DNA of 64,000 bases from CAYWWM01 sp965198025 (lineage in GTDB: Bacteria > Acidobacteriota > Terriglobia > 2-12-FULL-54-10): positions 1,550,001 through 1,614,000 of the forward strand of contig OZ240237.1 of assembly GCA_965198025.1 (NCBI GenBank). Direction: 5' to 3'. The notes below the pieces were generated by a model. It was not told where the DNA came from. It searched no databases and saw nothing but the letters and a program-made list of their open reading frames with translations. How positions within the stretch are numbered: position 1 is the stretch's first letter; each line of letters begins with the position of its first letter. Shown piece after piece: positions 53,721-62,878 of the stretch. A program made the position numbers and the translations under genes.

Positions 53721-54332
53721 TCAAAAGAGCTCAGTCCGGGCGCTTTCCTCCTCGCCGGCGTCGATCTCGGTAGCCTTAGCCCCTTCGATCTGGTCCGCCA
53801 GCACCTGTCCATAAGTCGGAAAGCAGGAACGTTCAACTTGCGCGTCCGGGTTCCAGAGCCGGGCTCGAATCAGAGCCTTGGCGCAGTGAAGAAACGCTTC
53901 TTCCACCGTCACCTTCAGGACAGAAATGGGCAGCTTGCCCTTAATGGCCAAAGGTTGGAGCAGTTCCGGGTCGGTGGAGATCTCCGCCTCCCCGTTGATC
54001 CGAAGCGTTTCCGTCAAGCCCGGCACGAAGAACACCAAACCCACGTAGGGCCGTTCTACCAGGTTCATCAACGTGTCCACCTGACGGTTTCCCGGCCGGT
54101 CGGGCAGCAACAGCGTCTTGTCATCCAGCACATGCGCCAGCAACCCTGGAGGATCGCCCCGTGGGGAGGCGTCGGCCCGCCCGTCGGCGCGGGCGGAACT
54201 AATGACGTAGAATGGAGACAAGGCGATGAAATTGCGGCAGTGAGCGTCCAAGTGGTCCAGAACCTTGAGACCGGCACGCTCAGCGGGTGGACGATAGACA
54301 GCACGAAGTTTCGCCATGCTATTGATGGCCAT
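53721..54332 (-). CDS. Pyridoxamine 5'-phosphate oxidase-like flavoprotein (COG3576/MSMEG_1061 type)
   Basis: 203 residues; GGAGGGAG precedes the ATG at 54332. The split-barrel flavin domain shows DHLDAHCRNFIALSPFYVIS, DDKTLLLPDRPGNRQVDTLM and PYVGLVFFVPGLTETLRING, ending with CAKALIRARLWNPDAQVERS, a pattern I associate with the MSMEG_1061 subgroup. It probably binds FMN (or F420); not the vitamin B6 enzyme itself. The Asp/Glu-rich tail EIDAGEEESARTELF is short. No operon partner. Confidence 0.82.
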   Translation of the reverse strand: MAINSMAKLRAVYRPPAERAGLKVLDHLDAHCRNFIALSPFYVISSARADGRADASPRGDPPGLLAHVLDDKTLLLPDRPGNRQVDTLMNLVERPYVGLVFFVPGLTETLRINGEAEISTDPELLQPLAIKGKLPISVLKVTVEEAFLHCAKALIRARLWNPDAQVERSCFPTYGQVLADQIEGAKATEIDAGEEESARTELF

Positions 54333-54653
54333 TCCTAACTCCCTCCAGTTACCGAATGGGGTATATTCGTCCTGCTATGGCTCCCCCTATCAATCTATCA
54401 CCCTGAAATCTACCTAGGACAGGAACTATGACAGCGGCCTGAGACGGCTGGCTCGCCGATCCACAGAAACTCTTCGCGAGTTCCGGCGAGTCCGAGGCAG
54501 ATCGGATCATCGGGGATCGCCACGACCTTCGGCTCCTGACTTCCGGCCAGGAACTCGCCCACTGCTCCACCAATGTGCGTCGGCGCTCGAACAGACACTA
54601 TCTGAGTGACGTGCTGGCCGTGGGACTGACCCTTTGCTGGACTTCGGCGACGT
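54333..54653. other. Stretch with an unrecognised minus-strand coding scrap
   Basis: A minus frame (about 54430-54600) reads VSVRAPTHIGGAVGEFLAGS, KVVAIPDDPICLGLAGTREE, FLWIGEPAVSG and looks protein-like, but no start, ribosome site or family was found. Confidence 0.35.
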
Positions 54654-57146
54654 ATGGTATACGAAGGCCTTCTGCGAGACTCGCTCATCGATGCATTCCG
54701 TGTCAGAATGAATTCATACCCGATGTCTTTGATCAGCCCATTCCAGGAAGGCCCGGAAACCGCAAGATGGAATTCCGAAGCCGTTCTGCGCGACTACCGC
54801 GTGGGTATCAGGAGCCGTCAATGCAGCATCGTGGCCCGCATGGAAGTGTTTGCGGGCAAGGCCAAGTTCGGCATTTTCGGCGACGGCAAGGAAGTGGCCC
54901 AGATGGCCATGGCTTACGCCTTCCGGAAAGGTGACTTCCGCTCGGGCTACTACCGGGACCAGACGTTCATGCTGGCCCTGGACATCCTAACCGTCGAGCA
55001 GTTCTTTGCTCAGCTCTACGCCCATCCCGAAATCGAAGCCGAACCGGCCACCGCCGGCCGGGCCATGACCAGCCATTTCGCCACTCGCCTCCTGGACGGG
55101 GAGGGCGACTTCCTGCCACAAGTCGATCGGTATAATTCCTCGGCGGACCTCTCCCCCACCGGCGCCCAGATGCCGCGCCTGGTGGGACTCGCGTACGCAT
55201 CCAAGCTCTACCGTCACATGGATCAGCTCGGCGCGGAAGCCGCAAAATTTTCCAACAACGGGAACGAGATCGCATTCGGCACGATCGGGAACGCCAGTTG
55301 TGCCGAGGGCATCTTCTGGGAGGCCGTCAATGCCGTCGGTGTCCTCCAGGCTCCCATGGTGCTCTCGATCTGGGATGATGGTTTCGGGATTTCGGTCCCA
55401 AACATTTTCCAGATGACCAAAGGCGACATCTCGAGGATTCTTGAGGGGTTCCGTCGCCGTCCCGGCGGTCGGCCCGGGCTCGACATTCACGTTGCCCGGG
55501 GGTGGGACTACGCGGAGCTCTGCTCCACTTACCTGGAGGTCTCCGAACGCGTCCGGGAGCAGCATGTTCCAGCCGTCATTCACATCACCGAACTCACGCA
55601 GCCCCTCGGGCACTCGACGTCGGGTAACCACGAACGGTACAAGTCGCCCGAACGGCTGGAGTGGGAGAGGGGGTACGACTGTCTGCCCAAGATGCGCGAA
55701 TGGATACTCGCCAAGGCATTCGCGAGTGCGAACGAGCTGGACGCGATCGAAGACGAAGAAAAACAGCATGTTCTGGCTGCCCGGGACCGGGCATGGGAGA
55801 GTTTCCGAACTCCGATCGAATCCGAGCGGGCCGCCGTCCTGGCGTTGATCCGACCTCTCGAGGAGGCTTCCCGGACTGCGGCAAAGATACAGGCATCAGG
55901 GCAGACGCTCGAAGCCAAACCGCTGGCGCTGCGCCGCGACATGATGGCTGCAGCCACCGAGGTTCTTCTGGCTGTCAAAGATGAATGCCTTCCCGAGGCC
56001 GCACCGCTCCGGGAGTGGAAGGCATCTCAGGAAAAAGTCAACCGAGAGCGCTACGGCTCTCACCTCTACAGCGAATCCCCGCTCTCGGCCACCGGTCTGC
56101 CTATGACACCCGCCCGATACGCCAGCGACCCGCCGGTCCTGAACGGATTCGAGATCATCAATGCCACGCTGGACGCTGCTTTCGATCGAATACCGAACCT
56201 GGTCGCCATGGGGGAAGACGTGGGACTCCTCGGCGGAGTCAATCAGGGATGGGCCCACCTGCAGGAAAAGTATGGCCCGCTACGGATCGCCGACACGGGA
56301 ATCCGCGAGGCCACGATCGTAGGACAGGCAATCGGCTTGGCGCTCCGGGGTTTCCGGCCTATCGCCGAAATTCAGTATCTCGACTACATCCTTTACGCGC
56401 TCCAGATCATCTCTGACGATCTGGCCACCCTGCGCTGGCGCACGCGCGGCGGGCAGAAAGCGCCCGTGATCATAAGGACTCGCGGCCACCGGCTTGAGGG
56501 CATCTGGCACTCAGGCTCCCCTATGGCCGGCATCATCAACCTGGTCCGGGGTATCTATGTGTGCGTTCCCAGGAACGCCGTCCAGGCTGCGGGAATGTAC
56601 AACACGCTGTTCGCCTCCGACGATGCGGCGATCCTCGTCGAGGTCCTGAACGCATACCGCAAGAAGGAAAAACTTCCCGAGAACATCAGTGAATTCACGC
56701 TGCCTCTGGGCGTTCCCGAAGTGATCCGCGAAGGCACGGACATCACGATCGTCACCTACGGAGCCGGTTGCCCCATCGCCCAAGAGGCCGCAACGCTGCT
56801 CGAGACGGTGGGCATCCAGGCCGAGGTCCTCGACGTCCGGACGCTGCTGCCCTTCGACAGCGGCGGCATGATCCTGGAATCGCTCAAGAAGACCAACCGC
56901 GTTCTCTTCTTCGACGAAGACTGTCCCGGCGGCTGCACGGCCTACATGATGCAGGAGGTGCTGGAGCGGCAGGAAGGGTATCAGTGGCTGGACGCCGCGC
57001 CCCGCACTTTGAGCGCCAAAGCCCATCGACCTGCCTTTGGTTCCGACGGGGATTACTTTTCCAAGCCTAATCGAGAACAGATCGTCGAGGTTGTCTACGG
57101 CATGATGCGCGAGGCCGCCCCCAAACTATTTCCACAATATCTATGA
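54654..57146 (+). CDS. 2-oxoacid dehydrogenase E1, alpha and beta subunits fused
   Basis: 830 residues; the conserved part begins near YRVGIRSRQCSIVARMEVFA, so the true start may be 54723. Alpha half: KFGIFGDGKEVAQMAMAYAF, RSGYYRDQTFMLALDIL, thiamine diphosphate site GTIGNASCAEGIFWEAVNAV with WDDGFGISVPN. Linker at about 400-510. Beta half: NLVAMGEDVGLLGGVNQGWA, IADTGIREATIVGQAIGLAL, and the C-terminal DITIVTYGAGCPIAQEAATL. Decarboxylates pyruvate or a branched-chain 2-oxoacid and passes the acyl group to E2; E2 and E3 genes are not here. Fusion of the two chains is known in Bacteroidota and related groups. Confidence 0.9.
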   Translation: MVYEGLLRDSLIDAFRVRMNSYPMSLISPFQEGPETARWNSEAVLRDYRVGIRSRQCSIVARMEVFAGKAKFGIFGDGKEVAQMAMAYAFRKGDFRSGYYRDQTFMLALDILTVEQFFAQLYAHPEIEAEPATAGRAMTSHFATRLLDGEGDFLPQVDRYNSSADLSPTGAQMPRLVGLAYASKLYRHMDQLGAEAAKFSNNGNEIAFGTIGNASCAEGIFWEAVNAVGVLQAPMVLSIWDDGFGISVPNIFQMTKGDISRILEGFRRRPGGRPGLDIHVARGWDYAELCSTYLEVSERVREQHVPAVIHITELTQPLGHSTSGNHERYKSPERLEWERGYDCLPKMREWILAKAFASANELDAIEDEEKQHVLAARDRAWESFRTPIESERAAVLALIRPLEEASRTAAKIQASGQTLEAKPLALRRDMMAAATEVLLAVKDECLPEAAPLREWKASQEKVNRERYGSHLYSESPLSATGLPMTPARYASDPPVLNGFEIINATLDAAFDRIPNLVAMGEDVGLLGGVNQGWAHLQEKYGPLRIADTGIREATIVGQAIGLALRGFRPIAEIQYLDYILYALQIISDDLATLRWRTRGGQKAPVIIRTRGHRLEGIWHSGSPMAGIINLVRGIYVCVPRNAVQAAGMYNTLFASDDAAILVEVLNAYRKKEKLPENISEFTLPLGVPEVIREGTDITIVTYGAGCPIAQEAATLLETVGIQAEVLDVRTLLPFDSGGMILESLKKTNRVLFFDEDCPGGCTAYMMQEVLERQEGYQWLDAAPRTLSAKAHRPAFGSDGDYFSKPNREQIVEVVYGMMREAAPKLFPQYL

Positions 57147-57678
57147 AGCTGCAGAGCCTTCATTCGTGCCGTGAGGACCCCGCCCGATGCCCGGAGCGGC
57201 ACGAAACCGGCACCGCTCGGCCCGGAAACCGTCAAACCTATTACCGGTTCATTGCCCGCTGCGTGCTGGGGTATTTTAGGAGACCCCAACCGCCCGCCAC
57301 GCTCGCTTGACATGAGAGCGCGACGCATTCCACAATACGATTGAGTGCAGTTTGGGGGTTCTTGCATCCTCTTCAGAGTGAGCGAAGGCGGGCAATCGGT
57401 TGGGCACAGCGGATCGAGCGCGTCGACTCAGAGCCTATCTGTTTCAGCTACATCCGAGGGATCCGAAACAAGCCGTTGTTCGGTCTGTGTGAGTTGGATG
57501 AGATGCTGGAGCACAGCTCTCAAAGCATAGCGTTTCAGATGGAGGACTAGGCTCGACGGCCCTGAGTCTACACCTGAAGGGACCATGCGCAGGGACACGA
57601 GACTCCTCCCGGACCATCCGACGACGAAGCCGGTGGTTTGGAAACCTGGACCAGAACACCCGTTTAGGAGCAACGAGC
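57147..57678. other. Non-coding stretch after the E1 gene
   Basis: GAGCGG...CCGCTC can form a hairpin at 57194-57218, possibly a terminator without a T-tract. Short frames near 57360-57550 (AQRIERVDSEPICFSYIRGI) have no ribosome site or known family. Confidence 0.4.
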
Positions 57679-59649
57679 ATGAGTGTCCGAGTGAAGACCA
57701 TTTGTCTTGCCATTCTTGTCTGGATTACTCCCGCAGCCGCTTTGAGGGCGCTGGCACAGCATCCGATGGACGAGCTCACTGCAGCCGAGCACTGGGTGCT
57801 TTACGAAACCCTCATGGCTCGTGACGACGTTACCGGCGATGCCGAGTTCCTCTATGCGGGCCTGAATGAGCCTTCGAAAGCCGAGGTTCTGGCATGGCGT
57901 CCAGGGGAGCCGTTTGGCCGTGAGGCCAGAGTACACTTCGTTCAGGACCACATCGGATACGAAGCAGTGGTGGACCTTGTTGGTGGCGTTGTGCTTGAGC
58001 TCCGGGAGGTTACCGCGCGCCAGTACATGCTCGGCCCTTCCGACACTGAGGCCGTTGCGGAGGCGAAGGAACATCCGGAGATGTTGGCGGCCTTCGAGGC
58101 GCGGGGGATCACAGACCTTGAGAAGGTACGTTGCAGAGTCGGATCGGATGCGTATTTCGACACCCCGGAGGAACGGGGCCGCCGCTTAGGCCGGTTGCGT
58201 TGCACCAACCAGGTAGGCCGTGTCTCGGGACTGGGAGTGCCGATCGCGAACCTGGTAGCCGTGGTGGATCGTCAGACCGGCGAGATCATCCGGGTCATCG
58301 ACGACGGGCCGATCGAAGGAACACCGCCTTCGATCGGGGAGCATCACAATGAGGCCGTGGGGCCGCCCCGGAAGGCTCTCCCACCCATGACGATTTTACA
58401 GCCGGAGGGCCCCGGGTATAAGCTTTCGGGTCATCAGGTCCGCTGGGAAGGGTGGGGATTCCACTTCCGGGTCGATCAGAGACGGGGGATCGTTTTGTCT
58501 CGCGTGGGGCATTACGAGGGAGACGAGTTTCGATCGGTACTCTACCAAGCCTCTCTCTCGGAGCTGTTCGTGCCCTACCACGACCCCGAAGAGCCATGGA
58601 GCCATCAGGCCTATTTTGACCTCGGGAGCTACCCCCACAGGTTTGGCGGAGTAGCCAGCTCGATGGAGCCGGGCCGCGACTGTCCGGCCCATGCGGAGTT
58701 CTTTGACACCTGGGTCATTCAAGCCGATGGGGCACCGAAAGAGCGTCAGCGTGTCGCGTGTTTGTTTGAGCGGCTCCCCGACGAGCCCGCGTGGCGGCAT
58801 ACCCGTGACGAAGGGGTGGTGGAGAGCCGGGCCCGCCGCGACTTGGTGTTGCGGATGATCATGGGCGCGGGGAATTACGACTACCTGTTCGACTGGATTT
58901 TCAGACAGGACGGGGCGATCCGAGTCAATCTGGCGGCGACCGGGATCGACCAGATGAAGGCAGTAGCCGCCAAGAACGCTGCTGAGGCGACAGCGGATAA
59001 TGGGAATGCCCACGATCGGTACGGACGCTTCGTCGCACCCCATCTCGTAGCCGTGAATCATAGCCATATCTTCAACTTCCGCTTCGACTTCGATATCGAG
59101 GGACCGGACAACACCCTCATGCTGGACCGGCTCGTGACGGAAGTACAAGACGAGGACAACCCGCGCCGGAGCGTTTGGCGTGTGGAGTCGGAGGTAGCCA
59201 AGCGGGAAAACAATGCGAAGCGGACCGCTTCCCTCAACGCTCCCGAGTATTGGCGCGTTGTGAACCCGTCTCGGGCGGGGCCCCTCGGTTACCCGCGAGG
59301 CTACCTCATCGAGGGGCACGGAATCATGTCCCTCCTGAGCCCCGATGACTACCTACAAAAGAGGGCCGGCTTTACCGAGCACACTCTCTGGGTCACACCG
59401 ATGAGGGCCGGAGAACTCTACGCGGCCGGTGACTACCCCACGAGCAGTGCTGCAGGAAACGGCCTACCAAAGTGGACTGCCGACAACCGCTCGATCGAAA
59501 ACACGGACATCGTGCTCTGGTACACGATCGGTTTCCATCACGTCGCCCGAGCGGAGGACTGGCCGATACTGCCGCTCGAGATGCATGGATTCAACTTGAT
59601 TCCGGCAGGATTCTTTGACCGAAATCCAGCGATCGACCTGCCACACTAG
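57679..59649 (+). CDS. Copper-containing primary amine oxidase
   Basis: 656 residues with a signal peptide (TICLAILVWITPAAALRALA). Catalytic base Asp in QAYFDLGSYPHRFGG, the Tyr that becomes topaquinone in MIMGAGNYDYLFDW, copper His-x-His in VNHSHIFNFRFDFDIEG, and the third copper His in PLEMHGFNLIPAGFFDRNPA. All active-site residues are present and the length is normal. It oxidises primary amines to aldehydes with H2O2 and NH3 release in the periplasm. The APC permease downstream could import related amines or amino acids, but the gap of 337 bases argues against one operon. Confidence 0.94.
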   Translation: MSVRVKTICLAILVWITPAAALRALAQHPMDELTAAEHWVLYETLMARDDVTGDAEFLYAGLNEPSKAEVLAWRPGEPFGREARVHFVQDHIGYEAVVDLVGGVVLELREVTARQYMLGPSDTEAVAEAKEHPEMLAAFEARGITDLEKVRCRVGSDAYFDTPEERGRRLGRLRCTNQVGRVSGLGVPIANLVAVVDRQTGEIIRVIDDGPIEGTPPSIGEHHNEAVGPPRKALPPMTILQPEGPGYKLSGHQVRWEGWGFHFRVDQRRGIVLSRVGHYEGDEFRSVLYQASLSELFVPYHDPEEPWSHQAYFDLGSYPHRFGGVASSMEPGRDCPAHAEFFDTWVIQADGAPKERQRVACLFERLPDEPAWRHTRDEGVVESRARRDLVLRMIMGAGNYDYLFDWIFRQDGAIRVNLAATGIDQMKAVAAKNAAEATADNGNAHDRYGRFVAPHLVAVNHSHIFNFRFDFDIEGPDNTLMLDRLVTEVQDEDNPRRSVWRVESEVAKRENNAKRTASLNAPEYWRVVNPSRAGPLGYPRGYLIEGHGIMSLLSPDDYLQKRAGFTEHTLWVTPMRAGELYAAGDYPTSSAAGNGLPKWTADNRSIENTDIVLWYTIGFHHVARAEDWPILPLEMHGFNLIPAGFFDRNPAIDLPH

Positions 59650-59986
59650 TGCCCTAGGAGGCTCGGCCGTTACTTGGTCGAGTCAATCAGCCCAGGATAC
59701 TCTTCATTGCGTGCGAGGGATGCGGGCTAGTTGGATATCTAGGGTGATGGCGGAGGCTCTAGATTGAGGCCACGCAAACGGCGCGCGAACAAGCGGAAGT
59801 GCTGTCTGCCGCCTGGGGGGCGTGAACCTGCCTGGATCCGTGACCGAGGACGGTGTGGAGGGAATACACGGTGCGCATTGGCCCACATCAAATCGGCAAG
59901 GCGACACCGGCCATTAGGCGGGATTCTGACCGCACGGAGCGGGAGAGAACGGCCGGGCCCTCTCCGGCCAAGGTTGCGGGAGGCCC
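59650..59986. other. Stretch between amine oxidase and permease genes
   Basis: No gene or clear promoter seen. GC-rich, with no repeats of note. Confidence 0.4.
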
Positions 59987-61273
59987 ATGGAGGAAACGAC
60001 GCGTGAAGGGCTGGTTCGGGTCATCCGGCGCAGGGATCTCGTAGCCGTCGTACTGAATTCCATCATCGGCGCCGGCATTTTCGGCCTTCCGGGAGCCGTG
60101 TTCGCGCTCGTGGGAGTGTACAGTCTCGCGGCATTTCTCTTCTGTGCTTTCCTGATCATGCTGATCGTCCTCTGCTTCGCAGAGGTCAGCAGCCGCTACA
60201 GTCAGACCGGCGGCCCGTATCTCTACGCCAGCGAAGCTTTTGGTCCCATCCTCGGATTCGAAGTTGGATGGCTGATTTGGGTCGCTCGGATTACGGCATT
60301 TGCAGCCAACTGCAACCTGCTCGTCGCATACTTCGCATTCTTTGTACCGGCAGCTGACGCCGGTGCTGGGCGTGCCCTGCTCATCACGCTCGTTGTGACG
60401 GTGCTGACCGGTATCAACGTGATCAGCGTTCGAGACGCCACGATCCTGGCCGACGCACTGACCGTCGCCAAGCTGCTGCCACTCATTCTATTTGTGGGTA
60501 TCGGTTCCTTTGCGATAGATGCAGACAGCTACGCCCTAACGCCGAGTCCCGCAGTAGGCGATTTTTCCGTCGCGGTGCTACTCCTGGTGTACGCCTTCAG
60601 CGGCTTCGAGACGGCAGCCATCCTGAGCGGCGAAGCGCGCGACCCCAGAGGGGATCTCCCCTGGGCTCTGCTGGTGGCGCTCGCTTTGGTTACGCTGTTT
60701 TATGTCGGAATCCAGTTTGTTTCGATCGGCACCCTGCCGGAACTCGACAGCTCCTCGCGCCCGCTCGCGGATGCCGCAGCACGCTTCATGGGCCCCGTAG
60801 GGGCCGGGATCATTGCGGCCGGAGCGGTTGTATCCATCCTCGGGAATCTGAATGTAACGCTGATGACGGCACCGCGCCTGCCGTTCGCGATGGCTGAGCG
60901 TCGCGAACTACCCCGTGCCGTCGGAAGGGCGCATCCCCGCTTCCACACGCCACATGTCGCAATCTATTGCACGGCACTGCTGGTACTGCTGTTGACACTG
61001 ACCGGTACGTTCATCTATGCAGCGACGGTCAGTGTGATTGCGCGTCTCCTGGCCTATGGCGTGACCTGCGCGGCGCTGCCGGTCCTGAGACGGCGAGCGG
61101 ACGTCCCGTCAGCTCGATTCGTGGCCCCTCTGGGCGTCGTCGCTTCCGTGGTCGCACTGATATTGGTCGTATGGCTGCTCTCACAGAGCAGCGCAGTCGA
61201 GGCCCGGGACGCAGGCATCGCAGCGGCGATCGGCTTGCTGATTTATCTGGTCTTCCGGAAAAGGCTTCGTTGA
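59987..61273 (+). CDS. APC-family amino acid or amine permease
   Basis: 428 residues; GGGAGG lies seven bases before the ATG. About 12 membrane helices. The first helix carries the unwound substrate motif VVLNSIIGAGIFGLPGAVFA; then GGPYLYASEAFGPILGFEVG, FSGFETAAILSGEARDPRGD and LNVTLMTAPRLPFAMAERRE, all typical of APC carriers. It imports or exchanges amino acids or amines by a cation gradient. Downstream of the copper amine oxidase. Confidence 0.9.
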   Translation: MEETTREGLVRVIRRRDLVAVVLNSIIGAGIFGLPGAVFALVGVYSLAAFLFCAFLIMLIVLCFAEVSSRYSQTGGPYLYASEAFGPILGFEVGWLIWVARITAFAANCNLLVAYFAFFVPAADAGAGRALLITLVVTVLTGINVISVRDATILADALTVAKLLPLILFVGIGSFAIDADSYALTPSPAVGDFSVAVLLLVYAFSGFETAAILSGEARDPRGDLPWALLVALALVTLFYVGIQFVSIGTLPELDSSSRPLADAAARFMGPVGAGIIAAGAVVSILGNLNVTLMTAPRLPFAMAERRELPRAVGRAHPRFHTPHVAIYCTALLVLLLTLTGTFIYAATVSVIARLLAYGVTCAALPVLRRRADVPSARFVAPLGVVASVVALILVVWLLSQSSAVEARDAGIAAAIGLLIYLVFRKRLR

Positions 61274-61290
61274 CGGCCACTATTTCAGGG

Positions 61291-61317
61291 GATTCGGTAG
61301 ATTCGGTAGATTCGGTT
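61291..61317 (+). repeat. Three tandem 9-base repeats
   Basis: GATTCGGTA, GATTCGGTA, GATTCGGTT in a row just after the permease stop. Probably a slippage tract. Confidence 0.7.
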
Positions 61318-61562
61318 CTTTCGGAAGTCTCGATTGGCAAGAAAAGGCCTTCTTCCGGGCCGAAAACAGGCCGGAATCATCCAAGAGACCGAAGCCGCTG
61401 ACTCAGCAAACCGAAAACGGACCAACGAGCGGGAACTCGACGCGAGCGCTCGGGATCGGGATGACACCAAAGAACAGAGGAATAGTGGATCGTTGAAGAA
61501 CAGATCCCTCGTTGCCCTTCGCCATTGCTCAGGACTCCTCTGGATGACACGGCATGGGGCGG

Positions 61563-61763
61563 CTAACCGCCGCCGACGAATTGGACGATTTCAAGGCGGT
61601 CGTGGTCGTGGAGCAGCGTATCGGGCCAGCAGTCGCGCTTGACGATCGAGCGGTTGAGCTCGACGGCGACACGATCTTCTTTCAGTTCGAGCAGGCGAAG
61701 GAGCGCTTGCAGGCTGGTTGCCTCAGGGACTTCACGAGGCTCGCCATTGACGAGGAGTTCCAT
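61563..61763 (-). CDS. thiS: ThiS-like sulfur carrier protein
   Basis: 66 residues from the ATG at 61763 (the frame opens further upstream without support). MELLVNGEPREVPEATSLQA, LLELKEDRVAVELNRSIVKR, ending LEIVQFVGGG: the beta-grasp fold with the C-terminal Gly-Gly, here GGG, that is thiocarboxylated. It hands sulfur to thiazole synthase (ThiG) in thiamine synthesis. No thiG, thiF or thiO is visible next to it. The usual last residues are GG, so one extra Gly is a small oddity. Confidence 0.9.
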   Translation of the reverse strand: MELLVNGEPREVPEATSLQALLRLLELKEDRVAVELNRSIVKRDCWPDTLLHDHDRLEIVQFVGGG

Positions 61764-62018
61764 AGCGGCGGAGCCGCTCCGCCGCAGGGCTCCGCTGGCG
61801 CCTACGGCAGTGCGGTCGTTCTTGCTCCCAACAGTGTTTCGGCACAGTTGAAACCGTACCCTATCCAATAGATTATCAGAGGTTTCGCAACAGCATCCAG
61901 TGAATTGTGGAGCGCGGGTGCACGCGCATCGAACTTACGCGCGCCGTAGTAGAATGTGCAACCTTTTGTTCCGTGCCCGCGCGTAAGCGAGTTATTATAT
62001 CCATTGAACCACCACACG

Positions 62019-62411
62019 ATGCCGAGCGAATACATTCAACATTACACGGTGATCCTGATGATGGCGGGAGTGGTAGCACTGCTGGCCGGAGCCATGCTCT
62101 CGCTCTCGTGGCTGCTGGGGCAACGCCGGCCGAATCCTCGCAAGCTGAGCCCCTACGAGTGCGGGATGACGCCGACGGGGGACGCGCGGCAGCGCTTCAG
62201 CGTGAAGTTCTATCTGGTGGCGATGATCTTCATCCTGTTCGACGTGGAGATCGTCTTCCTCTATCCCTGGGCCATCATCTTCCATGAGCTGCGGATGTTC
62301 GGGTTTATCGAGATGGCGCTGTTCCTGGGGATGTTGCTGGCGGGATTCGCGTACCTGTGGAAGAAGGGCGCCCTCGACTGGTCGGAGAGCGATACCGGGG
62401 AGTTGCAATGA
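62019..62411 (+). CDS. nuoA: NADH-quinone oxidoreductase subunit A
   Basis: 130 residues starting MPSEYIQHYTVILMMAGVVA. Three membrane helices and the family motif PYECGMTPTGDARQRFSVKF, with YLVAMIFILFDVEIVFLYPW (conserved acidic residues in helix 2). Membrane arm subunit next to the quinone site of complex I. It overlaps nuoC by four bases (ATGA). Confidence 0.95.
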   Translation: MPSEYIQHYTVILMMAGVVALLAGAMLSLSWLLGQRRPNPRKLSPYECGMTPTGDARQRFSVKFYLVAMIFILFDVEIVFLYPWAIIFHELRMFGFIEMALFLGMLLAGFAYLWKKGALDWSESDTGELQ

Positions 62412-62878
62412 TTCCTCCGGAAGTGGCTCAGATGCCGGACGCGGCGGCGGTGACGGAGTTCGACGCGGCAGCACTCGAAGACGGAAAACTCGACCGGGGC
62501 GAGCTGACGCTAGCGGTTCGGGTGGAGCGCATCGGCGAAGTCTGTGAATTCCTGAAAGCAAAGCGGGGGTATCACTTTCTCTCGGATGTGACGGCGGTCG
62601 ACTGGTACCCGTCCGAGCCGCGCTTCGAGGTGGTCTATCACTTGTTTTGCCACGAGCGCAAAGAGCGGCTGCGCCTGAAGTGCCAACTGAACGGCGAGCA
62701 TCCGGAAATCGCGTCGGTGACGGCGGTGTGGGGCGCAGCGAACTGGTACGAGCGCGAAGCGTTCGACCTGTTCGGAATCCGGTTTGCGGGACATCCTCGC
62801 CTGCGGCGCATCCTGCTGCCGGAAGACTGGCAGGGCCATCCTTTGCGGAAGGACTACCCCGTCACGGGATATCGCTGA
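62408..62878 (+). CDS. nuoC: NADH-quinone oxidoreductase subunit C
   Basis: 156 residues. Complex I 30-kDa motifs: YHFLSDVTAVDWYPSEPRFE, LRLKCQLNGEHPEIASVTAV and WYEREAFDLFGIRFAGHPRL, then LPEDWQGHPLRKDYPVTGYR. It directly follows nuoA without nuoB and overlaps nuoD by one base (TGATG). Peripheral-arm structural subunit. Confidence 0.95.
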   Translation: MIPPEVAQMPDAAAVTEFDAAALEDGKLDRGELTLAVRVERIGEVCEFLKAKRGYHFLSDVTAVDWYPSEPRFEVVYHLFCHERKERLRLKCQLNGEHPEIASVTAVWGAANWYEREAFDLFGIRFAGHPRLRRILLPEDWQGHPLRKDYPVTGYR

